This document shows positions 7,570 through 10,038 of a stretch of 10,038 nucleotides of DNA, piece after piece; position 1 is the first letter of the stretch, and every line of letters starts with the position of its first letter. Position numbers and translations under genes: made by a program. This stretch comes from Gammaproteobacteria bacterium UBA3532. Lineage in GTDB: Bacteria; Pseudomonadota; Gammaproteobacteria; Enterobacterales; UBA3532. The DNA lies in contig DFOV01000127.1 in NCBI GenBank assembly GCA_002376965.1, forward strand, positions 1 to 10,038. Reading direction: 5' to 3'. The notes under the pieces were generated by a model. It did not search any database and had not been told where the DNA came from. It worked only from the letters and a program-made list of their open reading frames with translations.

Positions 7570-8201
7570 TGGAGACATTGTTAATACGTGGATTAGACGC
7601 TCTGTCACTAACTCTGACAGAGTATCAGCAACAACAACTGCTGGATTTTGTGGCTCAGCTGGCCAAGTGGAATAATGTTTATAATTTCACCGCTATTACT
7701 GATCATGAAGACATGGTCGTCAAACATCTGCTAGATAGTCTGGCTGTGGCGGCAATGATTAAAAGTGGCAATGTTGCTGATGTTGGAACGGGGCCGGGAT
7801 TGCCGGGAATTCCTTTAGCCATTGTTAAGCCTGAGGTACAATTTACCCTGATTGATACCAACGCAAAGCGGGTTCGCTTTCTCCATCAACTGATACATGC
7901 GCTAGGGCTTAAGAATGCTCAAGCCGTTCATACCAGGATTGAAAAGCATCACCCTCAACCAGGTTACGATCAAATCATCAGTCGCGCATTCAGTCAGATA
8001 AAGCCTATGGTGGAACTGACGCTGCATGCGCTGGCTGACAATGGCGAGTTATTGGCAATGAAAGGTGTTTTTCCCGAGCAAGAGATGGGAGAATTAACAA
8101 ATATGGAAGTAGCGATCACTCAGATACAGCCTATCAAGGTGCCGTTTCTAGACGCTGAACGCCATCTTGTCGTGCTGAAGAAGCGCAATATATCGGATTA
8201 A
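7569..8201 (+). CDS. rsmG: RsmG 16S rRNA (guanine-N7) methyltransferase
   Basis: 210 residues, close to the 207 of E. coli RsmG (GidB). It uses S-adenosylmethionine to methylate N7 of G527 in the 530 loop of 16S rRNA. The N-terminal helix region carries the family pattern KWNNVYNFTAI (33-43) and KHLLDSLAV (52-60). The SAM-binding motif DVGTGPGLPGIPLA is at 71-84, followed by the second strand FTLIDTNAKRVRFL (92-105). SRAF (138-141) and the C-terminal RHLVVLKK (198-205) complete the Rossmann-type fold. Its ATG overlaps the mnmG stop in TGATG, which implies translational coupling with mnmG. Loss of this methylation is known to give low-level streptomycin resistance in several bacteria. All expected motifs are intact. 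parA follows after 13 nt, so the genes are probably in one operon. Confidence 0.97.
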   Translation: METLLIRGLDALSLTLTEYQQQQLLDFVAQLAKWNNVYNFTAITDHEDMVVKHLLDSLAVAAMIKSGNVADVGTGPGLPGIPLAIVKPEVQFTLIDTNAKRVRFLHQLIHALGLKNAQAVHTRIEKHHPQPGYDQIISRAFSQIKPMVELTLHALADNGELLAMKGVFPEQEMGELTNMEVAITQIQPIKVPFLDAERHLVVLKKRNISD

Positions 8202-8207
8202 AGAGGA
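8202..8207 (+). promoter_or_regulatory. Shine-Dalgarno of parA deciding a GTG start
   Basis: AGAGGA lies immediately after the rsmG TAA and seven bases before the GTG at 8215. It is the best ribosome binding site in the window and supports GTG as the true parA start, since MARIIAVTNQKGG is exactly the family N-terminus. Confidence 0.8.
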
Positions 8208-8214
8208 ATAAATC

Positions 8215-9012
8215 GTGGCCAGAATTATCGCAGTAACCAATCAAAAAGGTGGTGTTGGCAAAACAACCACCAGTGTTAACTTGGCTGCATCTTTAGTCGC
8301 GACCAAGCGCAAAGTCTTGCTTATTGATTGCGATCCTCAAGGAAATGCCACCATGGGCAGCGGTATTGATAAGCATGACCTTGATGGCTCTATGTTCGAT
8401 GTGCTGATTGACCAGTCTCCCGTGTCTCAGGTTCGGGTTAAGGCCTACCAGGGTGGTTATGATGTCATCGGTTCAAACGGCGATTTGACTGCTGCAGAAG
8501 TACGTCTTGTTACCATGATTGGTCGAGAATTTCGTCTAAAACAAGTGTTGGAAGCGGCCAAAGAGCAGTATGATTTTATCTTTATTGATTGCCCACCTTC
8601 ATTAAATATGCTGACAGTCAATGCGATGGTTGCATCCGATTCTGTGCTGATCCCGATGCAATGCGAGTACTATGCATTAGAGGGCTTATCGGCACTGTTA
8701 GATACCATTAATCAGATCCAGCAAACAGTTAATCCCAAGCTAGAAATCGAAGGGGTTTTGCGCACTATGTATGATCCGCGCAACCGCTTAGCGCTTGAAG
8801 TGTCTTCACAGTTAACCAGTCATTTCGGCGAAAAAGTCTATCGTAATGTCATACCACGTAATGTGCGGCTAGCTGAAGCGCCAAGCCATGGTATACCAGT
8901 TTTACTGTATGACAAGGCATCACGCGGTGCAAAGTCTTATTTAGCACTGGCTGGTGAAATGATTAGCCGAGCTGAAGAGCTCAATAAGCAGCCCGAAGAA
9001 GCTGTGTTATAA
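8215..9012 (+). CDS. parA: ParA/Soj chromosome partitioning ATPase
   Basis: 265 residues, normal length for a chromosomal Soj-type ParA without an N-terminal helix-turn-helix. It is a deviant Walker ATPase: KGGVGKTT (11-18) carries the signature lysine K11 and the P-loop lysine K16. The A' motif LLIDCDPQGN spans 35-44, and the Walker B-like FIFIDCPPSL (121-130) contains D125. ATP-bound dimers bind DNA non-specifically and are released by ParB, which moves or anchors the origin region. The region MYDPRNRLALEVSSQL and the later NVIPRNVRLAEAPSHG are typical of the family's C-terminal half. GTG start with a strong Shine-Dalgarno; 13 nt after rsmG. The stop codon TAA (9010-9012) lies inside a candidate extended -10 element for parB. 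Neighbouring parB and the rsmG linkage confirm a chromosomal, not plasmid, system. Confidence 0.97.
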   Translation: MARIIAVTNQKGGVGKTTTSVNLAASLVATKRKVLLIDCDPQGNATMGSGIDKHDLDGSMFDVLIDQSPVSQVRVKAYQGGYDVIGSNGDLTAAEVRLVTMIGREFRLKQVLEAAKEQYDFIFIDCPPSLNMLTVNAMVASDSVLIPMQCEYYALEGLSALLDTINQIQQTVNPKLEIEGVLRTMYDPRNRLALEVSSQLTSHFGEKVYRNVIPRNVRLAEAPSHGIPVLLYDKASRGAKSYLALAGEMISRAEELNKQPEEAVL

Positions 9013-9013
9013 T
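9005..9013 (+). promoter_or_regulatory. Extended -10 promoter element for parB, overlapping parA stop
   Basis: TGTTATAAT contains a perfect TATAAT (9008-9013) with the TGn extension. No good -35 lies at 16-18 bp upstream (TAAGCA at 8985-8990 is poor), as is common with extended -10 promoters. Transcription would begin near 9020, leaving a leader of about 60 nt before the parB ATG at 9083. This may allow parB expression separate from parA. Confidence 0.45.
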
Positions 9014-9082
9014 CTGACAGCGCATATTAGCTATTTTCCTCAATTTTACTGGCTGTTTTCCAGAATTTTATAGGTAGATTAG

Positions 9083-9961
9083 ATGTCATCGAAAAAGCGT
9101 GGCTTAGGTCGTGGGTTGGATGCCCTGCTCAGTTCATCCAACCATCCTGCGGTTGCTGTAAGTTCAGAGCAAGCAGTGAGCGAGCAATCTGGCGAATTAC
9201 GTCGTATTGCGGTGGAAAAAATGCTCCGCGGTACTTATCAGCCGCGCAAAGATATGGATCCGCAAAACCTGGAAGAGCTAGCAAGTTCGATCCGTGCTCA
9301 GGGCGTTATTCAACCCATTGTAGTACGTGAAATAAACAATGAGCGCTACGAAATCATTGCCGGTGAACGGCGCTGGCGCGCCGCGCAAATTGCTGGATTA
9401 GATCAGGTTCCATGCGTCGTTAAATCCGTGAACGATGAAACCGCACTGGCCATGGCGCTTATTGAAAATATCCAGCGTGAAGATCTGAATGCGCTGGAAG
9501 AAGCTGTAGCGTTGCATCGCTTACTGCAGGAATTCGAACTGACTCACCAGCAGGTTGCTGATGCTGTCGGCCGATCGCGCACGGCAGTTACTAATCTGAT
9601 GCGATTGATTCAGCTAAATGAAGATGTAAAAGTTTTGTTGGAACGCAGCGACATTGATATGGGGCATGCCCGCGCATTACTTGCTCTTGAAGGAGAGCAA
9701 CAAAGTGATGTTGCTAAAGTCGTAGTAGCAAAAGGGTTAACTGTTCGCGAAACAGAAAAACTTATCCACAAGCTCCTTAATCCTATCCCACCAAAAGCGG
9801 CACCGGCTTTGGACCCCAATATTAAGTCATTACAAGAAAAACTGGGTGAACAACTAGGTACTAATGTGGCCATAAAACACGGTAACAAAGGAAAGGGAAA
9901 AGTTGTTATCGAATATGGTAGTGTCGACGAGCTAGAAGGCATTTTACAACATATCCAATAG
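9083..9961 (+). CDS. parB: ParB/Spo0J centromere-binding CTPase
   Basis: 292 residues, usual length. The N-terminal KKRGLGRGLDALL (4-16) is the conserved stretch that stimulates ParA ATPase. A linker follows to about 37. The CTP-binding ParB domain has GVIQPIVVR (74-82), GERRWRAAQIAGLDQVP (94-110) with the GERR motif, and ENIQREDLNALEEA (128-141). A helix-turn-helix lies at THQQVADAVGRSRTAVTNLM (154-173) and would read parS. The C-terminal dimerisation domain runs from about 247 to 292 and is lysine-rich around 265-273. ParB loads at parS, slides as a CTP-dependent clamp and recruits SMC/MukB-type condensins or ParA. The ATG at 9083 has AGGTAG about 7 nt upstream. The gene lies 70 nt after parA, which leaves room for its own promoter. 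No intact parS was found in the window. Confidence 0.97.
   Translation: MSSKKRGLGRGLDALLSSSNHPAVAVSSEQAVSEQSGELRRIAVEKMLRGTYQPRKDMDPQNLEELASSIRAQGVIQPIVVREINNERYEIIAGERRWRAAQIAGLDQVPCVVKSVNDETALAMALIENIQREDLNALEEAVALHRLLQEFELTHQQVADAVGRSRTAVTNLMRLIQLNEDVKVLLERSDIDMGHARALLALEGEQQSDVAKVVVAKGLTVRETEKLIHKLLNPIPPKAAPALDPNIKSLQEKLGEQLGTNVAIKHGNKGKGKVVIEYGSVDELEGILQHIQ
9762..9770 (+). promoter_or_regulatory. Perfect DnaA-box sequence inside parB
   Basis: A second exact TTATCCACA, coding for part of L-I-H-K of ParB, same orientation as the ones at 5197 and 6761. Isolated; possible titration site or chance. Confidence 0.28.
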
Positions 9962-9969
9962 CCAATAAT

Positions 9970-9996
9970 TTGACGTTTTTGATGATAAAATATAGT
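9970..9996 (+). promoter_or_regulatory. Possible promoter for the gene beyond the right edge
   Basis: TTGACG (9970-9975) and TATAGT (9991-9996) each match consensus at five of six positions, but the spacer is 15 bp, slightly short. It lies 8 nt after the parB stop, in an AT-rich gap. In related genomes the ATP synthase operon (atpI first) often follows parB, so this could be its promoter; the gene itself is outside the window. The remaining bases to 10038 show no start codon with a ribosome binding site and no terminator. Confidence 0.4.
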
Positions 9997-10038
9997 GAAA
10001 ATTAAGGTTTCTAAAAAATATAGCTAAAACGTATTCTG

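Noticed and set aside
9013..9082. Possible terminator between parA and parB (CTGG...CCAG followed by A/T-rich bases)
   Set aside because: Stem of only four pairs and no proper T run.
9319..9334. parS-like sequence in parB around TACGTGAAA
   Set aside because: About 12 of 15 defined positions fit the TGTTNCACGTGAAACA pattern, but the central CACGTG is broken and it lies in codons of a conserved motif (PIVVRE). Too degenerate to call.
9610..9942. 110-codon open frame on the minus strand within parB
   Set aside because: Serine-rich antisense shadow of a strongly conserved gene; no family resemblance.
9962..10038. Terminator or small RNA after parB
   Set aside because: AT-rich with no stable stem followed by a T tract; the window ends before the next gene can be read.

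Overview
The window is a gammaproteobacterial chromosome segment, very likely close to the replication origin. The evidence is the gene order: the 3' end of mnmE, then mnmG-rsmG-parA-parB in tight same-strand array, with a promoter-like sequence at the right edge where ATP synthase genes usually follow. Protein sequences look like those of marine Gammaproteobacteria of the Oceanospirillales/Cellvibrionales kind, but I cannot name the genus from sequence alone. All eight complete genes and the one partial gene read on the + strand.

Left part (1-510): C-terminal third of MnmE, cut by the window start. Middle part (511-5606): a block of four genes lying between mnmE and mnmG, which are neighbours in many relatives. 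They are an HDOD-domain regulator, an RluA-family RNA pseudouridine synthase, a large membrane-bound hybrid histidine kinase (MASE1-CHASE-HisKA-HATPase-REC) and a small DUF2288 protein. Between the kinase and the DUF2288 gene lies a 138-bp nested palindrome (5058-5195): a long outer stem enclosing two small hairpins. This is the most unusual non-coding structure in the window.

Right part (5680-9961): mnmG, rsmG (1-nt overlap), parA (GTG start with a strong Shine-Dalgarno) and parB. A good sigma70-like promoter precedes mnmG, and an extended -10 overlaps the parA stop codon. The last 77 bases hold no gene start but a possible promoter.

Functionally, MnmE and MnmG form the complex that modifies the wobble uridine of certain tRNAs; RsmG methylates 16S rRNA; the RluA-like enzyme is another RNA modifier; ParA and ParB partition the chromosome. 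The HDOD protein and the hybrid kinase are signalling proteins whose inputs and outputs are not encoded here. No tRNA, rRNA, CRISPR array, insertion sequence or clear Rho-independent terminator with a T tract was found. Most of the window is ordinary core genome; the palindromic repeat and the inserted signalling genes are the parts worth a second look.
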